Positions 32,145 to 44,999 of a DNA stretch of 64,000 bases are shown in pieces; the stretch's first letter is position 1, and each line of letters opens with the position of its first letter. The notes beneath the pieces are model-generated. The model was not told the origin of the DNA, made no database searches, and saw only the letters and a list, made by a program, of their open reading frames with translations. The position numbers and the translations under genes are program-made. Origin of the DNA: Hydra vulgaris (Eukaryota > Cnidaria > Hydrozoa > Anthoathecata > Hydridae); the NCBI RefSeq assembly GCF_038396675.1, contig NC_088921.1:21213001-21277000 (forward strand), read 5' to 3'.

Positions 32145-33420
32145 AATGTAATTTATTCCGTCAGGCTAGTTGCCATACTGATATCGTCAAAACATATACA
32201 AAGTTAAATCGTAAAAAAAACAATAAACGAAAAAAAAGGTACTTTTATAAAGATGTTCATTGGACCAGTATATGATTATACAAACTCCATAAAAATATAA
32301 AAAAAGAACAAAAAAAATAAAAAATAGAAGTAAGAAAAATTAAAAAATTTACGAAGTTGTCACAACCATCTTCTATCAAATTTAATCTTCCTTTGTTAAT
32401 AATATTTCTAATTTCATTTTTAAGTTTGTCTTCTTCATTTTTTTGTGTCAACATAAGTAACTTAATTGTAAACAATTTTTTAACTTTTTATCAGATTTTT
32501 CGAATAGAAATTTTTTAGTAAGTATTTTATTTTCAAAATAATAATTCAATCTGTTAAAATATTTATCATTTATAAAACTTTCTCACAACAAACAGCCAAA
32601 AAAACCCGGAGCTGCATTTTTGTCCTATCTATATAAAATGAATTTAAAATTGTTGATATGAGGGTATTCAGAAGGGTAGAGCTGGTCTAAGATATCTAAA
32701 ACATGCAATATTAGTGGCTGCATTTATACACATACATCATGTGGGCAGTATTTCATTTTTAAGTTTGCGCTGTGGACAAATTTGTCTTTTCTAGGATATA
32801 TTGTGTTTCTATTATAAAGATTTAAAAAGAATTGTTTCCAATCTTCTTCATTTATATATTCCATGTTTTTAAAAGATGCCTCCCATTCATGAAATTTTTA
32901 ATTCAGTGTTTTTAGTGGTTCATTTAACAATTTATAAAGAGTTTTAACAATTAGCTTCTTATATACATATTTTGTTTTCATTTTGTCTATACAAAAAGGA
33001 GATTTTGCTTTTATGATGTAGAAATGTTAAAAACTTAATTGGAATCTTTTTAATTATTAGATTAAAAAAAAGATGTTGATTCAAAATTTCTTTAATATTT
33101 GGTTATAGTTACACTATACTTCTGTTTTAAACTATACCAAATAACTAATAGCTGAGAGTAAAAAGGGGGTTGTAGTTTGATCTGCGTAGGGATAGTTTCA
33201 AAAGTGTGTTTGGTTTGATTTTCATTTCTTTGGAGATTTATTATGTAAAAAAAAGGCATCTTTCCAAGGTTTATATATATTTTCCTTGGAAACTTTGCTT
33301 ACATTATGAATTGGATAGCCCTTGGCTTGTTTGTTAAACTCTGAATTTTTTGTTGTGTTTTTGTAACGACAATTTGGTGTTGATTTTTTTTCAAGTAACG
33401 ACATTTTGGTGTTGACTTTT
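32145..33420 (-). pseudogene. L1/Tx1-like LINE 3' fragment (family C, copy C2)
   Basis: Aligns with the 3' part of copy C1, with 32145-33010 matching 41958-42780 and 33061-33420 matching 44340-44640. It encodes ILDQLYPSEYPH and related C-terminal segments of an L1/Tx1-like ORF2 in broken frames. The 3' end at about 32145 (GTAATTTATTCCGTC...) matches the C1 end at about 41958. No clear poly-A tail remains. Confidence 0.65.
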
Positions 33421-33585
33421 AATACTTTTTATAAAACTTTTGAAACAATATAGCGTAAGTGAATAAGTGTTTATGTATATTAATTGAATATATTGTTAAT
33501 TGATTTAATTAATAAAAAACCACATCAATCATACATTAATGTTAGGCTATTTGAGCAAATTGATACGTTATATTGGGTGGGTATA

Positions 33586-33768
<183 letters not shown>

Positions 33769-34799
33769 AGTCAAATAAATCACAAAACTGAATAATTACA
33801 CACACTAAAAATCATTTCTGAAAACATTAATATAATAATAATTAATCATAAATTATTTGTAATATTGTCTTTCATGCAAATGAAAAATAATTGAATTTTA
33901 TTTTGAAAACGTATATTTTTGAAATATTTTTCTTTTTTGATATAATGGAAATAATTTCAGGAAAACTTCATTTTTTAGAATGTCATATATGCAATCAAGA
34001 ATTTAATTAATAAAAATAAGAAAAGTTAGATTTTAAATTCAGTCAAACTTTATTTTTTAGAATGTCATATAAACAAATAATAGTTTTAATTAACAAAAAC
34101 TAGAAAATTTAGAAAAAGAATTTAGAAAAAAATAGATTTCACAATGTTACTATAAAACGTGTAATCTGTATGGATATTTTAAACAGTTTTCATCAAATCC
34201 CATCTAAGGCTACAATGATTAGAAGATTCAAATCAAGTGTGTGTTTAGAAAAGTTAGAGTTTAATCGAATCAAAATAATTTGCTAAGAACTGAGAGAATT
34301 GTGATATTTCCTACTTTAATAATGCAATCTGTATATCGTAAAGAAAAAAATTTAATAACAGATTATGATAAATATTTAAGAAAACTCAATTGTTTGATAT
34401 AACTGATTTGAAAGGTGTGTGGGCTAAGAAATGAAGACATAAATTTTTCCCACATGCAGATAGAAACACAAGGAAGAGCAGGCTGTTGTTCTGTTAAAGT
34501 AGCTGACCCAACAAAAACTCATCCATCAAAAAGAATTAGAAACATCCAAAACGAAAACTCATCTACAGAAAATACTGATATTAAATCTGATTCTGATACT
34601 ATGGTTATTGTGACTAGTGGGAATGAATATTTTGACGCACCAGTGCCCGATACTAACAATTTCTTTACACTCTGTGCAAATCATATTTTTTTTATAAAGT
34701 CAATGGCTATTTTCCTAAAATTAATTTTTCTAATGCATTACCATCTCTCCACATACATCCATCGCACCCCTTCTCTATTAATTAGGCTGGCGCAAATGT
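33769..34799. other. AT-rich DNA with a short direct repeat and an orphan ORF
   Basis: A block (TTTTTTAGAATGTCATATA...TTTTAATTAA) is repeated at about 33972 and 34058. At 34415-34807 a 130-codon ORF starts with ordinary composition (ETQGRAGCCSVKVADPTK, KSDSDTMVIVTSGNEYFDAP) then turns into AT-rich noise. No family is recognised, and it may be a remnant exon. Confidence 0.35.
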
Positions 34800-35192
34800 A
34801 TTTTTAATAAATTGTTTCCAGTTTAGGATGTTAAATGCTGGATCTTCTTGAATCAGTGCATGGGTTCTGCTTGTTTCTCTGTTTTTATGACAAGGCAACT
34901 CATTCTATTACTTTCTATTGGGGGTACAGCTCTAAAACTCATATTAATGGTTCTGAGGACCGCTGGTAGTCAGATTTCCCGAAATATCAAAGTATTAACA
35001 GCATGGATGGTGTCCCTGTTTGTACTTTTGGTGTGCGTTGCGGAGGCCACATTTTGAGCCCTTTGTTACGGCTTTGGGTTTTTCAATGGTAATGAGGTAA
35101 TTGCTTGGGCTATTAAATAGTGTTCTGAGTATTATCTATGCTTTGAGTCAAGTTCTTCAACAAGTTTAATAAGAAATTGAGAACCAAAAACT

Positions 35193-36634
35193 ATGAAACA
35201 CAAAAAACCATCATCATCACCTAGTTCTCTAAACCTATCATTCACTAATATTCGTGGTCTTCGAAGTAATTTTTCTTTTGTTGAGTCTTATCTTTTGCAA
35301 AGTTTACCATACCTACTTGCTGTATGTGAGACTAATTTGAGTTCGGCTTTTTCATCTTGCGATCTTAGTGTTGATGATTATCTTTCTTTAATTCATAAAG
35401 ACTCCAATAGTCAGATGCTTAGCCTGGGCATTTACAACCGTAAGAACTCACCCATTTGTCGTGAAACAAGGTTTGAACCCACAGACTATTCTTTCATGTG
35501 CTTTCGTTTAGCATCACTTCACTTTTCGCTTTTCTCTTTGTTCTATATTGCTCTTCTTCATCTCAAGACTGCACTCTTTTTGATGTTATTTCTGATCAAA
35601 TTGACCCTCTCTCTTCATCCATCAGCTAATATAGTTGTTGTCAGTCAATTTAATGTTCACCACTCCGAATGGCTTAGCTCTAGTGTCAGTGATTCTGCAG
35701 ACATTAAAGCCCACAAGTTTTTCCTTTCTCAATTTCTAACTCAAATAGTCAACTTTTTAACTCGCTTTCCAGACAACCCGAATTATTTACCTTCTCAACT
35801 TAACTGATGTCTTGTTTCTGATCCTAGTCAGTGCTCAGTTTCTCCACATTCACCATTAAATGCTTATGATCATAGTTTGATCTCTCTAAAACTAATATCT
35901 CATTCTCCATCATCACCTGAAATCACACTATTATCGTACCTCTTACAGCTACCTTTAAGCTGACTGGGATTCTTTCCGTGATTTTTTTCGTGATGGCCCT
36001 TGGGTAGAAATCTTTTTTCTTCCTGTCGACAAATGTGCTTCTTCATAACTTCGTGGAATCAGGCTGGCATAGAATCTTATGCTCCCTCTCGACGATTCCA
36101 GGTCAAGCCTCACTCTCCTCTATGGCTTTCCTCACACTGTGCTGCTGCGATTGCCAATCGAAACCGTTACTTCCATATCTATCAGCAAAGAATTTCTCTA
36201 GAAAACAGACGTTTATTACTGCTAGAAACCATTGTAAAATGGTTTGTCTAACGCCAAAGCCCGCTATTTTCAGGTCACGAACCCTCGTGTCTCATCTCAA
36301 AAACTAGTTCTTGACTTCTGGATAATAATAATATTAAATAGTATTAATATTAAGGGCAAAATTAATAGTATTAATATTAAGGGCAAATCTTAATTTCCAC
36401 CTCTCTTGTATGGTTCAGAGTTTGTCACCTAACCTAAAGACAAAGCTGAATTGTTTGCTAAAAACTTTTCATCAAAATCATCTCTTGTTGCGTTCCACTT
36501 GTTGCGTTCTACCTGATATTGCCAACAAACTGGTTGATCTTGCCTAGTCTATTCTACAGCTTTTGGTCCGGACAACATACCTGTTATTGTCTTGCAGAAG
36601 CGTTCTCCGGAGCTGTAGTCTAAACTCTTATAAC
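35193..36634 (+). pseudogene. Family J LINE ORF2, endonuclease and linker
   Basis: SLNLSFTNIRGLRSNFSFVE, VCETNLSS, then a degenerate NIVVVSQFNVHHSEWL (the usual GDFN-type block, altered) are endonuclease landmarks of CR1/jockey-group LINEs. The linker includes PPLLYGSEFV and DKAELFAKNFSSKSS. Frame is lost several times after residue 204. Confidence 0.75.
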
Positions 36635-36636
36635 TA

Positions 36637-38307
36637 CAGTGTCTCAAAAAATTATCCGACCAAAAAAGTTTTTCCCAATAAAAAATGTTTACGCTCTAAA
36701 TTATACTAAAAACAATGAATAGCGATACTTATTTTGTCTGTCATTTTAATTCTATTGGGAATTTATGTTATTAAGCGTTCATTATATTTGATTCATGCTT
36801 CAGTTGGTTTATTATTTGACCTAAAAGAAACTTAGTACTGAATAAGCTTGTAAAAAAATTATCTGACCAAGCCATATTTATGTAAGTTTAATTAATTTTA
36901 TGTGAAATTGAAATATTTTAGCAAATTTTTATACAATTAATGAAATTGATAACAAAAAACTGTTTTTTTGTAGTAAAAAAAAAGTTTTGTATAAAAAAAA
37001 GGTTTAATGTTTTTTTAAGTAAATTGGTTGGAGGTAAACGTCACTAGAATGTTTCTCAGAGAAATTTAGCTGTCGATCTAGTCAATCAGGGTAAAACCTA
37101 TCGTCAGGTGCAGCAAGAGACTGGAATTCCTCATAATACAGTATCCGACATAATGAAGAAGTATAATTTGATCGGAACGACAGCCACAACAGAAGGCCAG
37201 GGTCGCAAAAAAAAGACTTCTAAGAGTTTTGATAGAAACTTAATTATACAAGTCAAGAAAAATCGCTTCATTTCTGCTTGAAAACTGGCTGAGCAAGCTG
37301 AAGAGAATTATGGAATCAAATAATCCCATCAGACAATCAGAAATCGTATCCGAGACCAGGGATTTCAAGGACGACTTGTGCGTAATAAACCATATTTGAA
37401 CAAGAAACACATGAAAAGAAGATTGGAGTTTGCTAAGAAGTTCAAAAACATGCCGTTAAGTTTTTGGAAAAAGATCCTGTGGAGCGACGAATCGAAATTC
37501 AACTTAAAGTCATCTGACGGAGCCCAAAAAGTTTGGAGAAGCCTACAAATTAAGCTGCGTGAGAGGAACTGTCAATTATGGTGGCGGTAACGTGATGGTA
37601 TGGGGTTCAATGGCTTGGAAGGGTGTTGGAAAACTCCAATTTATTGATACTATAATGGATCAGGTGCAATACAGAAACATATTAAAGCAAAATTTGAAGT
37701 CATCTGCTCGAAAACTTCGGCTAGGATCTGATTTTACATTTCAGCAAGATAACGATCCCAAGCATTGTGCCACTAAAACAAAGGAGTGGTTTGCTGAAAA
37801 TAATGGCCTGCACAATCACCGGTCCTTAATCCCATTGAACATTTGTGGGAAATTGAAGACCAAAAAATTGGAGATCGGTCGTTTTCCAAAAAAGAAAACC
37901 TCAAAGTGGCAATTGAAGAAGCCTGGGAAAAGATTCAATCAGAAGAAACAAAATCTTTAGTTGAATCAATGCCAAGACGTCAAGAAGCTGTAATCCAAGC
38001 AAAGGGAGGCCCAACAAAGTATTAAAATAATTGTTTTGTTATATAATAATTTATTATGGAACAAATAATGCGTTTGGTCGAATATTTTTTTGACAATAAA
38101 AAAACGACCTAAGTTCATTTATTTAAAGACTGAAAACTTTGTGATTCATATTTTACATTGAAATAAAAAAAATATATTTAAAAACATGTTCTTTTATTTT
38201 TATTAATCTTGAGTTTACCAAAAAAGTCTAAATTTACGAAAATACAGCACTTTTTTTAGGAAAAATATTTAAAAAAGTGTTTAGTCGGATAATTTTTTGA
38301 GACACTG
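36637..38307 (+). mobile_element. Tc1-like DNA transposon, IR/DR type
   Basis: Terminal repeats CAGTGTCTCAAAAAATTATC (36637 onwards) and its reverse complement ending at 38307 are perfect over about 24 bp, and TA flanks both ends (36635-36636, 38308-38309). An inner repeat AAAAATTATCTGACCA near 36855 and a matching one near 38070-38095 give the IR/DR layout of many Tc1 elements. It is 1671 bp long and nested in the family J LINE. Confidence 0.93.
37030..38025 (+). pseudogene. Tc1-like transposase, broken
   Basis: Encodes the helix-turn-helix region (RNLAVDLVNQGKTYRQVQQ, GIPHNTVSDIMKKYN) and the DDE catalytic domain. WSDESKFNL carries the first D, FQQDNDPKHCA the second and the NPIEHLWEIE block the final E. 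Two in-frame stops in the N-terminal half (near 37280 and 37322) and two frame changes (near 37570 and 37835) prevent a full product. All three catalytic residues are still readable, so inactivation looks moderate in age. Confidence 0.85.
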
Positions 38308-38309
38308 TA

Positions 38310-39770
38310 TTTAACAAGTGCTTATCAGAGTCTTGTTTTCCAGCTTGCTGGAAAGCGGCATCTGTTATCCCTCTCTTCAAAAATTCTGGAGAGCGATCTG
38401 ATTTGACTAACTAGCGTCCCATTAGCCATTTTCCTATCATAACCAAGGTTTTTGAATCTTTAATTAGGAAACACCTAAATTCTCATCTTGAATGTAATAA
38501 CTTGCTTTATGACCATTAATATGGATTTCAATTTTCTCGTTTAACAGCTGATTTGCTAACAGTAATAACCAATAGGTTTTACCATGCATTAGGTAAAGGT
38601 GGAGATGTTAAGACCATCGCTCTTGACATTTCAAAAGCTTTTGAATAAGTTTGGCATGCTGGTCTTCTCCATAAGCTTTCTTCAAATGGTGTATCTGGCA
38701 ACATCTTTAAGATTATTGAATCTTTCCTTTCCAATCGTTGCATAAAAGTTGTCCTCAATGTACAGCACTCTTTTTCTTATTTTGTAACTTCAGGGGTTCC
38801 CCAAGATTCTATCCTTGGCCCTATACTCTTTTTAATTTACTATAACGATCTTCTAGATATTCTCACATTTAAGATGGCATTGTTTGCTGATGATGCAACC
38901 ATTTATTCTTGTCGTGATAAGAAAGCACCACTCTCTTAATGCTTGGAGGGACATTCGAACTTGAAAAGGATCGCATTTCTGCTACAGCATGGGGCTCACA
39001 GTGGCTGGTGCTTTCAATACAGATAAAACTCAATTTTTTTTAGCCAATCGTTATCGCAATATTTTAGATCTTCCTATATTTATGAACGGTGATTTACTCG
39101 ATAAGTCATCTACTCTTCATCTACCAGGATTAACTCTTACTTTCAATCTTTCTTGGAAATCATATATCAAATTAGTTGCAAAGTTATTATCTGCTAAGGT
39201 TGCATCTCTTTATCAAGCTCGACACTTTCTTACTTTGGATTCTATTCTCTATCTCTAATAATCTCAAATCCGGCCTTGTATGGAATACTGTTGCCATATC
39301 TGGGGCGGATCTTCTAATAATGCCCTTTCTCTTTTAGACAAGGTGCAAAAACGCATTGTAAACATAGTTGTACCTGCTCTTGCAGCCAAACTCAAACCAT
39401 TATCATACCGTCGTAATGTTGCTTCTCTTTCGCTTTTCTACAAATTCTGTAATGGGCACTGCTCTAAAGAACTAGTGTTTCTTGTGCCATCTAATAAAAC
39501 TCATTCTTGTGTTACTCGTTATTCAATAAAGTCTCGTCCTTTTTTCTGTGACTGTTCCTAAGTGCTCCAAAAAATTTTATTCGTCTAGTTTTTTTCCTCG
39601 AACATCGGTTCTTTGGAATTCGCTTCCTTTATCTTGCTTTCCTGATTTATATAATTTGCAATTTTAAGTTGTCCGTCAATCGTTATCTTGCTCTACAATG
39701 TTCATCTTTTCTCTTCCAACAACTTCCAACTTTAATTAGTGGTTGTTGCAGCCTTGTTGGAAGCGAAGAC
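38310..39770 (+). pseudogene. Family J LINE ORF2, reverse transcriptase and C terminus
   Basis: SCFPACWKAASVIPLF, PISHFPIITKVFESLI, TIALDISKAFE, VTSGVPQDSILGPILF and LFADDATIYS (catalytic FADD) mark the RT. IRPCMEYCCHIWGGSS and KPLSYRRNVASLSLFYKF mark the C-terminal part. It is interrupted by stops and frame changes. Confidence 0.85.
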
Positions 39771-39889
39771 GTTTAAAATATATATATACGTATATATGAA
39801 ATATGTGTTGTTAAAATGTAAACACTCTAGTCTACATATTTTATCTTACATATTTTACATATTTTAAAAAACTATTATTTCTTTGCCTT

Positions 39890-41690
39890 GCCTTTATTTT
39901 ATTCAGAATTTCTTTGCTAAGTAGAGGTGCTTGAAAAGCCAAATGTTTTGCTTGAAAAATGATTAAGGTGTTTGTAATTGTTTTTTTGCTTTTTAAGAAC
40001 TGTTTGTAGTTTTCTCATCTTCGCTATCAGTGTTTTTAAAACGCTTCTTCTAATAGGTTTGTATTGAAAGTTTGTGTTATTTGAAAAAAATATTCCCAAA
40101 CTTTTTAAAGTGATCTCCTCCCAATTGAAATTTTAAAACTCATTTATGTATTTGAAAATATTTTTACCTAACCACAAAACCTTGACACTTGGTAAGGGCT
40201 ATTTTAACGCATGTGGCATTTTGACTGAGCTTCAAAGCATCCCTTACTTCTTTTATGAAATTATCTCAGCTTAAAAAAAATTTATTGTTATATTTTTGTT
40301 TCTCTTCCTTCAATTTGTATACCTTTAATATTTTTGTTTTTTCTTCCAATTTTACCTTAAAAATGAAGATTATTATTGAATAAAAAAACTTTGCCATACT
40401 TCTCTTAAAGTATCCATTTGTTGTAATAACAAACCGTTTATTTTTGTTTCAGCATTTATCTTATTATAAATTATTTTCACAAAAGATGTAAAAATCTTTC
40501 CAAATCCAAAATGCTTCAATCTACCATACAAAAAATCTTTCCTATCAAAAGCTTTTACTTGATCTTTACAAAAATTTCTAAGAAGGTTTATCATTTTTTT
40601 TATACTAGTAAAAATTTCTATAAAAATGTTCATATTTTAGTTAAACTTCCTTTGGTTCGATTTTGACCGTCGTTTTTTCAGAGATATTGCTGAGCTAGTT
40701 TTTATTTTTTTAGATCAAAAAAAATTGGAGCAAACTCCTAATCTCCACTGAATTTTCACTCTTATTATCCGTGCCTTCGGATTTCGCTTTTCAAAAGCTT
40801 CAAGTTTTAATTTTAGTGTAATTTTTTGATACTGCATTTTATAGATCGTTCCTAAATAACTTCATAATTTTAAATTCTCTTTTGCTCTTTGTTTGCTTTA
40901 GTTTCTTGCAAAACTTTTTTGAAATAACTTTATTGTTTTCTTTACCCGCTACCCTTTTGTCCTTAACATTTACGTAAATATACTTTTGCTCCCTACAATT
41001 GTTCCAAACCGCATTTATGAAACTATCAAATTGTTCATTTTTTAAATTCTTATTATTTTAAACCCATATTTCTGATTCTAAACGCGAAAGAAAAATAATA
41101 TTCGCGTTTAGAATCACTACTTGAGCATTATGGTTTGTTAATATGGTTGGCTCAAAAAAAGTTTTTATGTTTTGTTAACATTTTTTTACTGACATAAAAG
41201 CAATCTATTCTTGAATGGGAAACGCCGTTAGAGGCGGCAAAAGTATATTCATGTTTGTGAGGAATAAGTTTCTAAAAGATTTAATAAAGTTTTTAAAGTT
41301 TTATTAGAGGGATTTGCTTCTAAACACCGCTTGGTATCTGACTTTTTCCGACAAATCATCTTAAAATCTCAACCACTTGTCGCAGTTTGAAAATCATTAA
41401 GATCTAAATTACTAAATTCATTAATTAGGTAGTTTTCAAAATTCATTCTTAACTTTAGAGAATTTCTGCGACCTGAAGGTGCATAAATAATGATTATTAA
41501 ACAATCTTTGCCATTTATTTTATGCCACGTAGTTAAACTACTACTCAAGTTACAAAAAATTATTACAATAAATTGGTTTTTCATAGCAAATAAAATTGCA
41601 TTTAAATTTAAATAAAATTGCAGTTTCGAGTGTCGAAACTTCTCCTGGTGAGTAGTAAACATCACCTTTTTCACGCATTTTTAATAAACT
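39890..41690 (-). pseudogene. L1/Tx1-like LINE fragment (family C, copy C3)
   Basis: Colinear with 46450-44690 of copy C1. It holds an endonuclease piece with LIIIIYAPSGRRNS (41369-41674), a segment corresponding to the C1 region near 45940, an RT piece DQVKAFDRKDFLYGRLKHFGFGK with an altered VRQG block (40373-40633), and 39917-40099. Badly broken, and lacking both ends. Confidence 0.65.
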
Positions 41691-41736
41691 AGTATTTTCA
41701 TTATTTAAATATATTTCCTGAACAAGAAAAGTATAT

Positions 41737-41813
<77 letters not shown>

Positions 41814-41839
41814 TATAAAACCCTGCCGTTTTGATTTAT

Positions 41840-41937
<98 letters not shown>

Positions 41938-41955
41938 ATGTATATATATATATAC
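41737..41955. repeat. Two (TA)n tracts
   Basis: TA repeats at 41737-41815 and 41846-41955, separated by about 30 bp. Confidence 0.95.
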
Positions 41956-42299
41956 TGTAATTTATTACGCCATCAATCTAATTGCACTACTGACGTCCTC
42001 GTAATAAGAACAAGGTTTAAAAAACGAAAATAAACGAAAAAACGTTTTCAAAGATGTCCATTAAGCCCCTATAAAAAAAAACCAAAATCATATAAAACAA
42101 AAAAATTAGAAACACGAAAGAAGAAAAAGGAAACTTGAAAAATATACAAAATAGTCACAAACATCAGCTATCAATTTTATTCTTTCGTTTTTAAAAAACT
42201 TTCTTGTTTCATTTATGTGTTTCTCTTGTTATGGTGCCTTAATATAAGCAACTCATTTGAAAATAATCTTTTAACTTTTTTTTCAAATTTTTCTAGCAA

Positions 42300-42743
42300 A
42301 CATTTCTTAGTGAATGTGTTTTTTCAAATTGACTTTTTATTCTGTAAATTATCTCACCAATAAAACTTTCTAATAAGGAACAGCCAAAAAAAACCTCTGA
42401 GTTGTATTTTTTTATCGTATCCAAAAAAATTGTTTTAAAATTGTTAACAATGACGATATTTGGGAGGGTAGAGCTGATCTAAAATATTTTGAACATAAAA
42501 AATTAGTGGTTGTACATTTTCACATTCGTACATCATGTGGGCAGTATTTTCATTTTTAAGTTTGTACAGTGGACAAAGTTCGTCTTTTCTAATCATAAAA
42601 TCAAACATTTTGTCGTTGGAGGGCAATATGAAATGTGCTGTTTTAAAGATAATTTCGCTGGCTTTACTGTTGGTATTACTTTTATGAAGATATATAAAGA
42701 AACGTTTCCAATCTTTTTCGTATATATTTTTTTTTGCTATCAA
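42300..42743 (-). pseudogene. Family C ORF2 C-terminal domain
   Basis: Contains YEKDWKRFFIYLHK, FILPSNDKMFDFMIRKDELCPLYK and NTAHMMYECENV, the C-terminal region of L1/Tx1 ORF2. The zinc motif keeps C...H...C but the second cysteine is replaced (CPLY). Downstream it follows ILDQLYPPKYRHC and then falls out of frame. Confidence 0.7.
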
Positions 42744-42834
42744 AAGAAACTTTTTATTCTTAACATTTATAGTTCAAATATTTTTTTGGTTTATTTAACA
42801 ACTTGTGTAGTGCTAAAACAGTTTGGTTTTTATA

Positions 42835-44095
42835 CAGCTATTTACGAATGTTTAAACGATTGCAGAATTTAATTAAGTGTGTTTAATTTTTGTTTAATAA
42901 AAAAAAACCGTAATCTGAAATCGAAGGTTTCAATTTAAAGTTTTTTTTATTTATTAAAGAAAAAGTAATTAGCTTTGAAATGAACATGAATATATTATAA
43001 AAATTTTATTATTTAGTTAAAAAAAACAATTAGAAAAAATCGTATCGGAAAAATAAGAAGCACAAAAGTTTAAACGAATTGCGACATTCAAACAAATTAT
43101 GAAAAAAAAGCAAAATTAATATCAAAAGTGTCCTCCTTTGTTTTTATAGCAAAGATAAACTCGTATATGCAATGATTCAACTAATTTCATGCACATTACG
43201 TGAGGTACCTTCAACCAGTGCTCATTCAAAATTTGCTTCAAATACTGAGTTAATTCAATTTCATGATATGTCAGTTGATTGTCGATCCAAGACTAAATAT
43301 TTTCAATTGGGTTAAGATCTGGTGAACTTGGGCACCAGGATCACATTGAACTTCTTTTTCAAAAAGTATTCTTTGATTGAGTCGTCTGAGTGAGCTGAAG
43401 CCCCATCTTGTAGCTGACTCTGCTCACTCAGAATATACCATTTTTGTCACGGTTGCTGATGGTCCCAGTACGCAGCATGTCTGAGACTTCCCTGGTATGT
43501 TCCCAAGTTTAATGCAATAGGTTTAATTTTTTGGTTCAGGGTTAGGGTCAGGGTTAGGACTAATTTTTTGAACGCAATATTCAGGAACGTAAAGTTTTTT
43601 GCCTACTTGAAAGTTAATGTGATTTTATGTCCTCGCAAAACCAATAACCTGCCATTTGATCTCACTAAAAACTCATTTTCAACCCATTTGCACGTTAATT
43701 TGAAATTTACAATATTTCAAGTTGATTTTTAATGAATTAAAAGCTGCCTGATGATGTTATAATGAATTTTTTGATTGTAAACTACTCATTTTAACTTTAT
43801 TTAAAATAAAAAAAATTTTCGCCCCGGATTTATCAATTAATTAGCAAACAATTAATCATAAATAAAATCGTTTAAACTTTTGTGACACCTTATTTTGTAC
43901 CTACCTTTTAAAAAAATTTCTGAATAAACATTAATGAGCGAAGCCTGCTTTTTTTTATTCTATTAACAAATAAACAATTTACCAAATTGGAAAAAAAGAT
44001 TATTTTGTTATCTATTTCCGTTAGATTTTTATTCAAGAAAAACCGAAAATTAGATCTTAAAATTCTGTAATCGTTTAAACTATCGTGAATAGCTG
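42835..44095 (-). mobile_element. Second Tc1-like transposon, internally reduced
   Basis: Ends CAGCTATTTACGAATGTTTA (42835 onwards) and the reverse complement of CAGCTATTCACGATAGTTTA (to 44095) form terminal repeats of about 35 bp with a few mismatches. TA is present on both sides (42833-42834, 44096-44097). Inner repeats around GTTTAAACGA lie near 43070 and 43870. It is 1261 bp long, shorter than a full Tc1, and is nested in family C LINE copy C1. Its ends are unlike those of the element at 36637. Confidence 0.85.
43120..43450 (-). pseudogene. Tc1-like transposase remnant
   Basis: The reverse strand reads SSPDLNPIENI (the final catalytic E block), then a stop where W is expected, then IDNQLTYHEIELTQYLKQILNEHWLKVPH and LVESLHTRVYLCYKNKGGHF, the C-terminal end of a Tc1-like transposase. 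The N-terminal and first two catalytic D blocks are not recognisable. Short TTAGGG-like units sit in the same element at 43540-43563. Confidence 0.75.
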
Positions 44096-44999
44096 TAAAC
44101 GTAATTTGGTTTCCTTTTAGCTATATAAAATAGAGATTTTTTAAAATCATAGTTTTGACATTCCGTTAGAATTTTATTATGCCATTTTCTCGGCAAAGCT
44201 TTTGTAATATATTCTAATTCTTTTTCGTTCAAGCCAATGCTAGTATGAATTTGAAAATTCAGGCCGGAATGTTTTAGTATTATTGGACACTAGTATAATA
44301 TCGTTTTTAACGAAAGTTTCTCTTGAAGTTAAAAACTTATTTCGGATCGTTTTTATCATTAAGTTAAAAAAAAAAGAGGTTGATTTAAAATTTCTTCAAA
44401 TTTGGTTATAAGTAACAGTTTGATTTGAGTAGGAATAGTTCAAATTTTTACTTGTTTTGGTTTACATTTCGATGGAGATTTAGTATGTAGACTCTTTCTA
44501 CGGACCACATATACTTTAGTTGTATATTTTGCTAACCCATTGCAGTTGTATGGCCTTAACTTTGTTAGTTAAGCCGTTAACTCTTGCGCCGCCCTCTATT
44601 ATTTTTCGTTGTGTTATTTTTTTTAATGTACATATTTTACCTACCAATTAAAAGTTACTAATTTTTTTTTTTTAGAACTCCATTTGCTCAATAGGGGTGC
44701 TGTAAAGCAAATAGCAGTGCTTGACGGATAATTAAAAGATTTATAATTGTTTTTTTGTCTTATGGACAAGTTGTAATTTTCCCATTTTCGCAGTGAGTTT
44801 TCCATTTTGTTAAAACGCTCCTTCCAGTATGTTTCGTATTAAAATTTTGCATTATTTGAGTAAAAAGTTCCTAAAAGAAGTTTTTTTTTTTCGAATTGTT
44901 CAAATACTCGCTTTTGTCTTAAAATGTTTTTACCTAGCCATATACCTTGACATATAGCAAGGTTTGTTTTAGCAAGGTTTATTTTAGCGCCTGTTGCTT

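Larger units (their letters stand above)
34800..39770 (+). mobile_element. CR1/jockey-group LINE split by a Tc1-like transposon (family J)
   Basis: A single non-LTR element with endonuclease (35193-35810), linker (35810-36634), then the Tc1-like insertion, then RT and C-terminal domain (38310-39690). The two halves join exactly at a duplicated TA. It is decayed by many stops and frame changes. The 3' end lies near 39770, before a short TA tract. Confidence 0.8.

Noticed and set aside
43538-43563. Telomere-like TTAGGG units inside the second Tc1-like element
   Set aside because: Only two or three interrupted units; too short to suggest a telomere fusion.
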